Shown one piece after another: positions 56,552-64,000 of a stretch of 64,000 nt of DNA. Source of the stretch: Ruminococcus_C callidus. GTDB taxonomy: Bacteria > Bacillota > Clostridia > Oscillospirales > Ruminococcaceae. A program made the translations under genes and the position numbers. Positions within the stretch are counted from its first letter, which is position 1; each line of letters opens with the position of its first letter. The DNA lies in assembly GCF_049562855.1 (NCBI RefSeq), contig NZ_CP186925.1, positions 1,860,001 to 1,924,000 of the forward strand, given 5' to 3'. Below the pieces are notes generated by a model. The model was not told where the DNA came from. It made no database searches and saw only the letters and a list, made by a program, of their open reading frames with translations.

Positions 56552-57748
56552 ATGACAATTCAGGAACTGAGAGAAAAAAGAAGCAAGGCATGGGATACTG
56601 CCCGTGACTTTTTGGATTCCAAGCGAAATGAAAGCGGTCTGCTTTCGGAAGAGGACAGCAAGACATACGATGCCATGGAGCAGCAGATCGTGGCATACGG
56701 CAAGGAAATCCAGCGGCTGGAACGACAGGATCAGATTGAGGCAGAAATGAACAAGCCTACTTCTACGCCGATTCAGAACAAGCCGAACGCATCCACTCAC
56801 AGTGATACCAAGACCGGCATTGCATCTGATGCATATCGTACTGCTTTCTGGAACAGCATTCGCAACCGTAATTTTGCCGATGTGAGAAATGCTCTGCAGA
56901 TTGGCGAAGATACCGAAGGCGGCTATCTTGTGCCGGATGAGTTCGAAAAGAAGCTCATCTCCGCACTTGAAGAGGAAAATGTATTCCGTCCTCTTGCAAC
57001 GAAAATTCAGACATCAAGTGGAGACCGCAAAATCCCCGTGATTACGCAGAAGGGCGAGGCGTGCTGGATGGAGGAGGAAGAGGCTTACACCCTTTCTGAT
57101 GACGCTTTCGGTCAGATTGCACTTTCCGCTTACAAGGTCGGTACTGCGATTAAGATCTCTGAGGAGCTTCTCAATGACAGCGTGTTTGACCTGCCATCCT
57201 ATATTGCAAAGGAATTTGCACGTAGAATCGGCACAAAGGAGGAAGAGGCGTTCCTCATCGGTGACGGTAAGGGCAAGCCTACCGGCATTTTCGCTGCAAC
57301 AGGCGGTGCTGAAAACGGTGCAACCACAACGGGGGCGACCATCACTTTTGATGACGTCATTGAACTGTTTTACTCTCTCAAGAGTCCTTACCGCAAAAAG
57401 GCGGTGTGGATTCTCAATGAGCAGACGGTGAAGGCACTGCGTAAGGTAAAGGACAATAACGGTCAGTATATCTGGTCTCCGGCTGTTTCCGCTGGTCTTC
57501 CCGACACCATCCTGAACCGTCCCTATGTGACTTCTGTCTACGCTCCTACCATTGCGGCAGGTGCAAAGGCAATTGCATTCGGCGACTATTCCTATTACTG
57601 GGTGGCTGACAGACAGGGACGTTCTCTTAAGCGTCTGAATGAGCTTTTCGCTATGAACGGACAGGTCGGTTTTCTTGCATCACAGCGTGTGGACGGCAAG
57701 CTGATTCTGCCCGAGGCCGTAAAAACTCTTACAATCAAAAAGGCGTGA
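56552..57748 (+). CDS. phage major capsid protein, HK97 family
   Basis: A 398-residue HK97-type capsid protein. Residues 1-95 are a charged, helical delta domain (QELREKRSKAWDTARDFLDS), which the protease normally removes as an internal scaffold. The capsid core has VPDEFEKKLISALEEENVFR, VGTAIKISEELLNDSVFDLP and FGDYSYYWVADRQGRSLKRL. It follows the protease gene with RBS AGGAGG and is followed closely by connectors. Complete. Confidence 0.95.
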   Translation: MTIQELREKRSKAWDTARDFLDSKRNESGLLSEEDSKTYDAMEQQIVAYGKEIQRLERQDQIEAEMNKPTSTPIQNKPNASTHSDTKTGIASDAYRTAFWNSIRNRNFADVRNALQIGEDTEGGYLVPDEFEKKLISALEEENVFRPLATKIQTSSGDRKIPVITQKGEACWMEEEEAYTLSDDAFGQIALSAYKVGTAIKISEELLNDSVFDLPSYIAKEFARRIGTKEEEAFLIGDGKGKPTGIFAATGGAENGATTTGATITFDDVIELFYSLKSPYRKKAVWILNEQTVKALRKVKDNNGQYIWSPAVSAGLPDTILNRPYVTSVYAPTIAAGAKAIAFGDYSYYWVADRQGRSLKRLNELFAMNGQVGFLASQRVDGKLILPEAVKTLTIKKA

Positions 57749-57752
57749 TAGC

Positions 57753-58025
57753 ATGATTACCCTTAACGAAGCCAAAAATTATCTTCGTGTCGACCATGAG
57801 GAGGATGACAAGCTCATCCTCCAACTGCTCGATACGGCAAAATCACTGGTCAAGGACGTGGGCAGAATGGATGAGGAAAAATTCACTTGTTTTGAAGATG
57901 TGACGAGAACAGCGGTATTGTTTGCACTCGGTTATCTGTATGAAAACAGAAGCAAGCCCGACTATCATGGTCTTACCATGAGCCTGCGTTCCATTCTGTT
58001 TGCACAGCGAGAGGGTGTGGTGTAA
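57753..58025 (+). CDS. head-tail connector protein (gp6-like)
   Basis: A 90-residue helical connector of the HK97 gp6/Phage_connect_1 type: TLNEAKNYLRVDHEEDDKLI, ALGYLYENRSKPDYHGL and MSLRSILFAQREGV. It sits between capsid and head closure genes, the usual place, with one base overlapping the next start (TAATG). These proteins form the ring below the portal. Confidence 0.9.
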   Translation: MITLNEAKNYLRVDHEEDDKLILQLLDTAKSLVKDVGRMDEEKFTCFEDVTRTAVLFALGYLYENRSKPDYHGLTMSLRSILFAQREGVV

Positions 58026-58378
58026 TGGATTTTGATAAACTGAATCAGCGTATCGCCATTCTGGAGCATCGCACCGTGGTAGATGAAATCGGAAACCATA
58101 CTTCCAAGTGGGACGAGGTTTTCTCCTGCTGGGCGAAAGTCAGCGTGAAAAGCTCTGCCGAACAAGTGAATACGGGAGTCACCAGAGAAATACAGTCCGT
58201 GTCATTCCTTGTCCGGCAGAGTTCCTATCTGCTGTCTTTGAACGCCACAACACACAGGATTCTGTTCCGTGGACAGACATTTGATATTGTCAGTGTAAAA
58301 CCCGACTATGAAAAAATGGACTATCTCGCAATTGAGGGAGAAGTCCGAAAGGCAGGTGCTCCCAGTGACATCTATTGA
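58025..58378 (+). CDS. phage head closure / head-tail adaptor protein
   Basis: A 117-residue protein of the SPP1 gp16-like head-closure type: LNQRIAILEHRTVVDEIGNH, WDEVFSCWAKVSVKSSAEQV and FDIVSVKPDYEKMDYLAIEG. It closes the head after packaging. The start overlaps the connector stop; the next gene overlaps this one by 14 bases. Confidence 0.88.
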   Translation: MDFDKLNQRIAILEHRTVVDEIGNHTSKWDEVFSCWAKVSVKSSAEQVNTGVTREIQSVSFLVRQSSYLLSLNATTHRILFRGQTFDIVSVKPDYEKMDYLAIEGEVRKAGAPSDIY

Positions 58379-58733
58379 TGACATGGCAAGTGAGATCATG
58401 AAAGGCTTACAGGAATATGCTGACCTTGCCGATACAGAGGTGAAAAAGGCAGTCCGAAAAACTGCAACCGAAGTTAGAAAAGAGATATCTTCAAATGCTC
58501 CGGAAGACACTGGTGCTTACGAAAAAAGCTGGACAGCCAAAAAAGTCAGCGAGAACAGCCATTCTCTGCAAATGACGGTTTATTCCAAGAACCGCTATCA
58601 GCTGGCTCATTTATTGGAGCATGGTCACGCCAAGCGTGGCGGTGGGCGCGTTGCAGGAAAACCGCATATTGCTCCGGCTGAACAGAATGGCGAAGAATTA
58701 TTGGAAAATCTGATCAGAAAGGCATTATCATGA
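58365..58733 (+). CDS. HK97 gp10-like tail completion protein
   Basis: A 122-residue protein of the HK97 gp10 family: ADLADTEVKKAVRKTATEVR, NAPEDTGAYEKSWTAKK and a conserved C-terminus HLLEHGHAKRGGGRVAGKPH. Start chosen at GTG 58365 (AAAGGCAGG upstream) since the longer frame lacks an RBS and runs into the head closure gene. Such proteins join the tail to the head. Confidence 0.86.
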   Translation: MTSIDDMASEIMKGLQEYADLADTEVKKAVRKTATEVRKEISSNAPEDTGAYEKSWTAKKVSENSHSLQMTVYSKNRYQLAHLLEHGHAKRGGGRVAGKPHIAPAEQNGEELLENLIRKALS

Positions 58734-59047
58734 CCTATGAAGAAATCAATGAAATGATGCAGGAAATGGATTGTCCTTTTTCCTATCATCACTTTGCAGA
58801 GGGCGAAAGTCCTGCACCGCCCTTTCTACTTTTCCTTTCTCCCGGCGAGCATACCTTTTCGGCTGATAATCTGATGTATTACAGCTTCAAACAGCTGGAC
58901 ATTGAACTGTACACGGATAAGAAATCACCGGAAGTGGAAGAACGTGTGGAGGAGATTTTAAGGCAGCATCATATTTTTTACAACAAGACAGAAGCATGGA
59001 TAGAGTCGGAAAGGCTCTATGAAGTGCTTTATGAAATGGAGGTTTGA
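58730..59047 (+). CDS. prophage tail terminator-like protein
   Basis: A 105-residue acidic protein (YEEINEMMQEMDCPFSYHHF, FKQLDIELYTDKKSPEVEER) located between the gp10-like and the tail tube genes, where tail terminator or completion proteins sit. Overlaps the upstream stop by four bases (ATGA). The family is not certain; the size and location fit. Confidence 0.72.
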   Translation: MTYEEINEMMQEMDCPFSYHHFAEGESPAPPFLLFLSPGEHTFSADNLMYYSFKQLDIELYTDKKSPEVEERVEEILRQHHIFYNKTEAWIESERLYEVLYEMEV

Positions 59048-59051
59048 TTTT

Positions 59052-59669
59052 ATGGCGAACAAAAGAAACAAGGTCAAGTTTGGTCTGAGCAACGTCCATT
59101 GGGCAAAGATTACCCAGTGGGGTGCGGACGCTGACGGAACACCCACCGTGCCTGTGTACGGTGAATCCATGCGTTTACCGGGTGCGGTTTCACTGTCCAT
59201 TGATGCCAATGGTGAAAATGAGAATTTTTATGCCGATGACAGTGTGTACTATGTCATCAACAACAATTCCGGTTACGAAGGTGACCTGGAAGTGGCGCTT
59301 GTCACCACCGAATTTGCCACCGAAATTCTGGGAGAAATTCTCGATAACAACGGTGTGCTTGTGGAGAAGAACACCGCAGAACCGTCGCAGTTTGCATTGA
59401 TGTTTGAATTTTCGGGAGATAAGCACAAGATCCGCCATGTACTGTATTGCTGCACGGCAAGCAGACCGGCCACAGAAGGTCAGACCAAGGAAGATTCCAC
59501 AGAAGTCAAGACGGAAACACTGACACTGACCGCATCGGCACTTCCCACCGGATTGGTCAAGGCAAAAACCTGTGAAGCAACTGATGAAAGCACCTACAAT
59601 AACTGGTACAAGATGCCGTACAATCCCGATACGACAGCGAAAACCACAACCACAAAGGCAAGTTCATAA
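59052..59669 (+). CDS. phage major tail protein, phi13 family
   Basis: A 205-residue tail-tube protein of the phi13 type: KVKFGLSNVHWAKITQWGAD, ENENFYADDSVYYVINNNSG and HKIRHVLYCCTASRPA. The start at 59052 follows the upstream stop by four bases; an upstream frame is a shadow. The C-terminus is Thr/Lys-rich and disordered. It builds the tail tube of a long-tailed siphovirus. Confidence 0.9.
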   Translation: MANKRNKVKFGLSNVHWAKITQWGADADGTPTVPVYGESMRLPGAVSLSIDANGENENFYADDSVYYVINNNSGYEGDLEVALVTTEFATEILGEILDNNGVLVEKNTAEPSQFALMFEFSGDKHKIRHVLYCCTASRPATEGQTKEDSTEVKTETLTLTASALPTGLVKAKTCEATDESTYNNWYKMPYNPDTTAKTTTTKASS

Positions 59670-59681
59670 GGAGGCATCGCT

Positions 59682-60062
59682 ATGGCAATCAAGAAAAATA
59701 TTCTGGTGGACGGCATGGAAGTGCCGTTTAAGGCGAGTGCTGCGGTTCCTCGCCTTTATCGTCTGAAATTTCACAGAGATATTTACAAAGATTTCTCCAG
59801 CCTGCAAAAATCTGTGGGAGAAAATGATTCCGAAAACTCTGCTCTCGATATTGAGAGTCTGGAAGTCTTTGAAAACATCGCATACATTATGGCAAAGCAC
59901 GCTGACCCTGCAAATGTTCCCGATTCTCCCGACGAGTGGCTGGAAGGCTTCAACACATTCAGCATTTATGAAATCCTGCCTCAGCTCATTGAGTTGTGGG
60001 GTCTGAACATCGAAACGCAGGCAGAATCTAAAAAAAACATCGCCCGACTGACCGCCAAATGA
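59682..60062 (+). CDS. tail assembly chaperone (gpG-like)
   Basis: A 126-residue acidic protein upstream of the tape measure gene, where phages encode the gpG/gpGT chaperones: PFKASAAVPRLYRLKFHRDI, EVFENIAYIMAKHADPANVP, FNTFSIYEILPQLIELWGLN. Near the 3' end A AAA AAC (60032-60038) is a classic -1 frameshift site. A -1 shift there would join this protein to the downstream 54-codon frame, giving a longer fused chaperone. RBS AAGGAGGC. Confidence 0.88.
   Translation: MAIKKNILVDGMEVPFKASAAVPRLYRLKFHRDIYKDFSSLQKSVGENDSENSALDIESLEVFENIAYIMAKHADPANVPDSPDEWLEGFNTFSIYEILPQLIELWGLNIETQAESKKNIARLTAK
60032..60038 (+). promoter_or_regulatory. predicted -1 ribosomal frameshift site in the tail chaperone gene
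   Basis: The zero-frame codons are AAA AAA AAC, so the heptamer A AAA AAC matches the usual X XXY YYZ slippery type. The -1 frame is open from the A-run and leads into the ATG of the downstream frame without a stop. Similar to lambda gpG/gpGT. Confidence 0.72.
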
Positions 60063-60223
60063 CAACGCCGCTTTTTCTGCTGCGGTGTGTACAATTAGGA
60101 CTGTCAATGGGCGATCTGGATTTGCTGACGATTGGTTTGGTGAATGATATGTTTACAGAACGTGAGAATGATGATTGTAACTATGATTCTCTGGCAACGC
60201 AGGAGGATTTTGATGCGTTTTAA
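60059..60223 (+). CDS. tail chaperone frameshift extension (gpT-like part)
   Basis: A 54-residue frame whose ATG overlaps the chaperone stop (ATGA). LLRCVQLGLSMGDLDLLTIG and LVNDMFTERENDDCNYDSLA resemble the T part of the gpGT proteins. It may be made alone from the ATG or, more likely, as a C-terminal extension through the -1 slip at 60032-60038. The next gene on the plus strand is the tape measure gene. Confidence 0.75.
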   Translation: MTTPLFLLRCVQLGLSMGDLDLLTIGLVNDMFTERENDDCNYDSLATQEDFDAF

Positions 60224-60224
60224 C

Positions 60225-60602
60225 CTATATGATGTGTTTCCACAGCCATTCCTGCAATTGTCGGTCATCCATTTCACCGGCTGCAATTCCGAGAATCATT
60301 TGAATCAATTCATCGTCATCATATTCCACTTCAATATGATTCAGAGAAAGAAATACAAGCATTGTATGCGTGCCGATTCTTTTATTTCCATCTACAAACG
60401 CATGATTTTTTATCAAACTGTATCCAAGACGAGCTGCTTTTTCTATGATTGTCGGATATAATTCTGCATCATCAAACGTCTGGAAAGGTGCATTCAATGC
60501 CGAATCCAGAAGTCCTTCATCACGAATTTCCGCTGAGCCGCCTGATTCCTTCACCAATTCTTTGTGAAGCAGCATTACCTGTTCCTTTGTGAGTCGTTTC
60601 AT
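60225..60602 (-). CDS. doc: type II toxin Doc (Fic fold), moron
   Basis: A 125-residue Doc-type toxin. The Fic motif HAFVDGNKRIGTHTML (about residue 66) has the Doc-like H-x-F-x-D-G-N-K-R core, whose kinase action modifies elongation factor Tu in the P1 Doc case. N-terminus LTKEQVMLLHKELVKESGG is as in the family. The start overlaps the antitoxin stop by four bases. Antisense to the tail operon between chaperone and tape measure genes. Confidence 0.92.
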   Translation of the reverse strand: MKRLTKEQVMLLHKELVKESGGSAEIRDEGLLDSALNAPFQTFDDAELYPTIIEKAARLGYSLIKNHAFVDGNKRIGTHTMLVFLSLNHIEVEYDDDELIQMILGIAAGEMDDRQLQEWLWKHII

Positions 60603-60841
60603 TTGGCAAGTTCCTCATAAACAGCAGCGTTGCGTTTCATCAGTTTTTTTGAAACAGAAAGCACTTCTTCATCCGATGCCGTTTCCGCTTCTTCTGTGTC
60701 TTCAATCATTCTGACTTCATAACGGGGCTTATTATTTTTGAAAATAACGGCCGTTCCATACCGGTCTACAATTCTTGTTACCATGGAAAAATTCTGATTT
60801 GCTTCTGTCATAGAAATAATTGTGTTTGTATCTATCATCAT
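60599..60841 (-). CDS. phd: type II antitoxin of the Phd/YefM family, moron
   Basis: An 80-residue Phd/YefM antitoxin. The N-terminal DNA-binding domain is visible (TIISMTEANQNFSMVTRIVD, RYGTAVIFKNNKPRYEVRMI) and the acidic C-terminus should wrap the toxin (TEEAETASDEEVL). The pair has its own promoter (60862-60890) and AAGGAGGTG as RBS. It helps to keep the prophage in the host or defends against other phages. Confidence 0.9.
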   Translation of the reverse strand: MMIDTNTIISMTEANQNFSMVTRIVDRYGTAVIFKNNKPRYEVRMIEDTEEAETASDEEVLSVSKKLMKRNAAVYEELAK

Positions 60842-60861
60842 ACGAACACCTCCTTGCTGTT

Positions 60862-60890
60862 ATTATACCATATTGTTAGGATAAATTCAA
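60862..60890 (-). promoter_or_regulatory. sigma-70 promoter of phd-doc
   Basis: On the minus strand TTGAAT (60890-60885), 17 bases, TATAAT (60867-60862). Phd-type antitoxins repress such promoters. Confidence 0.8.
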
Positions 60891-60920
60891 CCTATTTTTG
60901 AAAAAAGGCAGGTGACCCCC

Positions 60921-63900
60921 ATGGCAAACCGCATCAAAGGCATCACCGTAGAAATCGGCGGCGATACCACCAAGCTTTCCAAGGCTCTGGAGAGCGTCAA
61001 CAAGAACATCAAAAATACACAGACACAGCTGAAAGATGTGGAAAAGCTGCTGAAGCTGGACCCGACCAATACAGAACTGCTCTCCCAAAAGCATAAGCTC
61101 CTTGCCGATGCGGTTTCCGCCACAAAAGACAAACTGTCTACCCTGAAGATTGCTGCAGAACAGGCAAACACTGCTCTTGCAAACGGTGAGATTTCGCAGC
61201 AGCAATATGATGCACTTCAGCGTGAAATTGTCGAAACAGAACAGGAACTCCGCCGTTTACAAACCGAGGCAGATAAAACAAATACTGCATTTGCGAAAAT
61301 TGGTGCTGCCGGTGAAGTAATGCAGAATGTCGGAAACAAAATCTCCGGTGCAGGCGAAAAACTGATGCCCATAACAGCCGGAGTGACTGCCTTGGGAACG
61401 CTTGCAGTAAAGACAGGTGCCGATTTCGATTCTGCCATGAGTAAGGTCGCCGCTGTTTCCGGTGCAACCGGTGAAGAATTGGATGCACTGCGAGACAAAG
61501 CACGAGACATGGGCAGCAAAACAAAGTTTTCCGCAAGTGAAGCCGCTGAAGCCATGAACTACATGGCGATGGCAGGCTGGAAAACAGAAGATATGCTGTC
61601 CGGTATTGAGGGCATTATGAATCTTGCCGCTGCATCCGGTGAGGATTTGGCGACGACATCCGATATTGTTACAGATGCATTGACCGCTTTCGGCTTAACT
61701 GCTGCCGACAGCGGTCATTTTGCTGATGTGTTGGCGGCTGCAAGCTCCAATGCCAATACCAATGTGTCCATGATGGGCGAAACTTTCAAGTATGCCGCAC
61801 CTGTTGCGGGTGCGCTGGGGTTCTCTGTAGAAGATACCGCACAGGCAATCGGCTTAATGGCAAATGCGGGCATCAAGTCCACACAGGCAGGCACTTCCCT
61901 TCGTTCCATTCTGACCGCTTTGTCGGGCGAAGTGAAATTCTGCGGTGATGCAATTGGGGAAGTAACGGTACAGACCACCAATGCTGACGGTTCCATGCGT
62001 GACCTGAATGATATTTTAGACGACTGCCGAACTGCTTTTTCCGGTTTATCTGAATCGGAACAGGCATCTGCTGCACAGGCACTTGTGGGAAAGAATGCCA
62101 TGTCCGGTTTCCTTGCACTCATGAATGCCGCACCTGCGGATATCAGCAAACTTGAGGGGGCAATTTCTGCCTGTGACGGCACATCCCTTTCCATGGCAGA
62201 AACCATGCAGGACAACCTTGCCGGACAGCTGACCATTCTAAAATCTCAGCTGGAGGAACTGGCGATTTCCTTTTCGGATGTTCTGATGCCTGCAATCCGT
62301 TCCATTGTAACATGGGTGCAGGGATTGGTGGATTGGCTGAATCAGCTTGACCCACAGACAAAAGAAACCATTGTCAAAATTGCACTGGCTGCAGCGGCTC
62401 TCGGTCCTCTGCTGATTGTATTGGGAAAAACAGTATCCGGTGTGGGAACGGTCTTTTCCGCAGTGTCCAAACTGCCCGCCCTTTTCTCTGCTGTGCAGAG
62501 TGGCATCGGAGCCATTACCGGAGCGTTAGGCGTGTCCTTAGGTCCGCTGCTTGCCATTATCGCAGCTGTTGCTGCTCTGGTGGCTGCTTTTGTGCATCTC
62601 TGGAAAACCAATGACGAATTCAAAAGCAACATCATCGCCATCTGGGAGCAAATCAAAAGCACCTTTGCCGGATTGACACAGGGCATCACCGACCGACTAA
62701 ATGATCTGGGATTCGACTTTGAGAGTTTCACCGATGTGCTGAAAGCAGCGTGGGATGGGTTGTGCAATCTGCTGGCTCCTATTTTTGAAGGTGTCTTTCA
62801 AAATATCTCCAACATCTTTTCAGAGTTTACTGGTGTTCTTCTGGGGCTGCTGGACGTGCTGATTGGTCTGTTTACGGGCAACTGGGAGCAATGCTGGAAC
62901 GGCATCAAGGGAATTTTCACTTCCATATGGGATTTTATCGTCAATACATTTTCCAATATTCTGAACACACTGAAAGGCATTGCAGATGTGGTTCTCGGTT
63001 GGTTTGGTACATCGTGGAACGAGGTCTGGACATCTGTGAAGGATTTCTTTGTGAACATTTGGAACAGCATATCCGCATTTTTCACCGGAATCATTACAGG
63101 AATACGGGATTTTTTTGTAAATACCTGGACAACAATCTCCACCACATTTACCGGTATCGTAACGAATATTCAGAACGTTGCGACAACTGTTTTCACAGCA
63201 ATTAAGGATTTTATCACAGGTATTTTTACTGCAATCTATGACTTCCTCTCGCCTTTGTTAGAGGCTTTTCGCTATCTGTTTGAAACAATATTTCAGGCAA
63301 TTCAGATACTCATCGGCATGGCGATGGATTGGATTTCAGAGAAAATTTCTGCCATCTGGAACGGCATCGTTTCTTTCCTTACGCCGATTTTAGAGGGTAT
63401 CCGCTCCACATTTGAAATCATATGGAACGCCGTCAAATCTGTCATTGATACCGTCATGTCGGCAATTTCAAGCGTGATCAGCACGGTGTGGAACGCCATC
63501 TCCGGTGTGATTTCTTCCGTTCTGAATTCTATAAAATCTGTTGTTTCCGGTGCATGGAATACCATATCCTCTACCATTTCCAATGTGATGAACACTATAA
63601 AATCCACGGTTTCCGGTATCTGGGACAGCATCAAATCTGCCATTTCCGATAAGGTGGGCGGCATTGTGGACACGGTGAAAAGCGGTTTCAACAACGCTGT
63701 GGATTTTGTGAAAGGACTGGCGTCCGATGCGTGGAACTGGGGCTCCGACATTATCAGCGGCATCATTGACGGCATCAGAAGCATGATTGGCAATCTTGCC
63801 GATTGTGTCACCGGTGTGGCGGATACGATTCGGGAATTTCTGCACTTTTCCGTACCGGATAAAGGACCGCTGACCGACTATGAAAGCTGGATGCCGGACT

Positions 63901-64000
63901 TTATGAAAGGGCTGGCTGACGGCATCCACAAAAGCAAGAAATATGTGGGAAAGGCTGTAGGCAGTGTGGCACAGGCAATGAAGCTGACCATGGATTCTGA
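60921..64000 (+). CDS. phage tape measure protein, C-terminus off the right edge
   Basis: Over 1026 residues without a stop in the window. N-terminal coiled coil (TTKLSKALESVNKNIKNTQT, TQLKDVEKLLKLDPTNTELL), then the TP901-type region (KVAAVSGATGEELDALRDKA, DMGSKTKFSASEAAEAMNYM, MGETFKYAAPVAGALGFSVE), a hydrophobic membrane-like segment (about residues 480-560), and a long tail of about 11-residue Trp/Ile repeats (NIWNSISAFF, SIWDFIVN). It sets tail length and is ejected first. RBS GGCAGGTGA. Matches a siphovirus with long tail. Confidence 0.95.
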   Translation, partial: MANRIKGITVEIGGDTTKLSKALESVNKNIKNTQTQLKDVEKLLKLDPTNTELLSQKHKLLADAVSATKDKLSTLKIAAEQANTALANGEISQQQYDALQREIVETEQELRRLQTEADKTNTAFAKIGAAGEVMQNVGNKISGAGEKLMPITAGVTALGTLAVKTGADFDSAMSKVAAVSGATGEELDALRDKARDMGSKTKFSASEAAEAMNYMAMAGWKTEDMLSGIEGIMNLAAASGEDLATTSDIVTDALTAFGLTAADSGHFADVLAAASSNANTNVSMMGETFKYAAPVAGALGFSVEDTAQAIGLMANAGIKSTQAGTSLRSILTALSGEVKFCGDAIGEVTVQTTNADGSMRDLNDILDDCRTAFSGLSESEQASAAQALVGKNAMSGFLALMNAAPADISKLEGAISACDGTSLSMAETMQDNLAGQLTILKSQLEELAISFSDVLMPAIRSIVTWVQGLVDWLNQLDPQTKETIVKIALAAAALGPLLIVLGKTVSGVGTVFSAVSKLPALFSAVQSGIGAITGALGVSLGPLLAIIAAVAALVAAFVHLWKTNDEFKSNIIAIWEQIKSTFAGLTQGITDRLNDLGFDFESFTDVLKAAWDGLCNLLAPIFEGVFQNISNIFSEFTGVLLGLLDVLIGLFTGNWEQCWNGIKGIFTSIWDFIVNTFSNILNTLKGIADVVLGWFGTSWNEVWTSVKDFFVNIWNSISAFFTGIITGIRDFFVNTWTTISTTFTGIVTNIQNVATTVFTAIKDFITGIFTAIYDFLSPLLEAFRYLFETIFQAIQILIGMAMDWISEKISAIWNGIVSFLTPILEGIRSTFEIIWNAVKSVIDTVMSAISSVISTVWNAISGVISSVLNSIKSVVSGAWNTISSTISNVMNTIKSTVSGIWDSIKSAISDKVGGIVDTVKSGFNNAVDFVKGLASDAWNWGSDIISGIIDGIRSMIGNLADCVTGVADTIREFLHFSVPDKGPLTDYESWMPDFMKGLADGIHKSKKYVGKAVGSVAQAMKLTMDS

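Noticed and set aside
1..64000. tRNA, tmRNA or rRNA genes and phage attachment sites
   Set aside because: None could be recognised by eye; without a search tool a diverged tRNA cannot be fully ruled out.

Overview
The window looks like a chromosomal piece of a Ruminococcus-like member of the Oscillospiraceae/Clostridia. Two secreted proteins carry type I dockerin modules, the mark of a cellulosome or amylosome builder. Codon use is GC-balanced, and the phage module is of the kind found in gut Clostridia (DUF2800/DUF2815, family A polymerase, phi13-type tail protein). Families were named by reading the sequence; no search could be run.

Layout. 1-8.4 kb is an eroded accessory region: a hypothetical gene leaving the left edge, an IS630 remnant, a CoiA-nuclease/UvrD-helicase fusion with a partner gene of unknown function, a 5'-truncated small gene, a dockerin beta-helix protein, a metallopeptidase gene with an in-frame TGA, and an ISAs1 remnant. 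8.4-11.2 kb is a complete IS66 element. 11.4-13.3 kb encodes a second dockerin protein with an Ig-like domain. 13.5-14.1 kb is a 632-bp deletion derivative of the same IS66.

14.1-28.3 kb is one co-directional, tightly coupled 11-gene minus-strand unit built around type III-like Mod and Res subunits. It adds DUF4391, an SNF2-type helicase, a zinc-hook AAA ATPase, an excisionase-like HTH protein, two upstream proteins sharing a GxGxNIG motif, and three small or unknown 3' genes. It reads as one large anti-phage operon and is the best candidate here for an undescribed system. Four 10-bp-phased TTCCGA repeats lie at its 5' end.

28.4-64 kb is a prophage on the plus strand, without its integrase and lysogeny genes and cut at the right edge. 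The order is: sigma-like regulator, DUF2800/DUF2815, DNA polymerase, Rha regulator, primase-helicase, a putative AT-rich origin inside a 19-bp inverted repeat, VRR-NUC, SNF2 helicase, late regulator, a promoter with attenuator, HNH, small terminase, two DNA methyltransferases, an accessory cassette region, large terminase, portal, protease, capsid, connectors, tail tube, tail chaperone with a predicted -1 frameshift, and tape measure. Most cassettes at 44-49.7 kb have their own promoter of one family (TTGCTA-N17-TAATAT), usually below a GTGTA-N3-TACAC palindrome. Two antisense morons with their own promoters (a GNAT acetyltransferase and a Phd-Doc toxin-antitoxin pair) sit inside the structural operon, and a group IIA intron with an LtrA-type protein splits the head protease gene.

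Several genes look broken (metallopeptidase, amidoligase, head protease), so this prophage may be decaying unless the single-base changes are sequencing errors.
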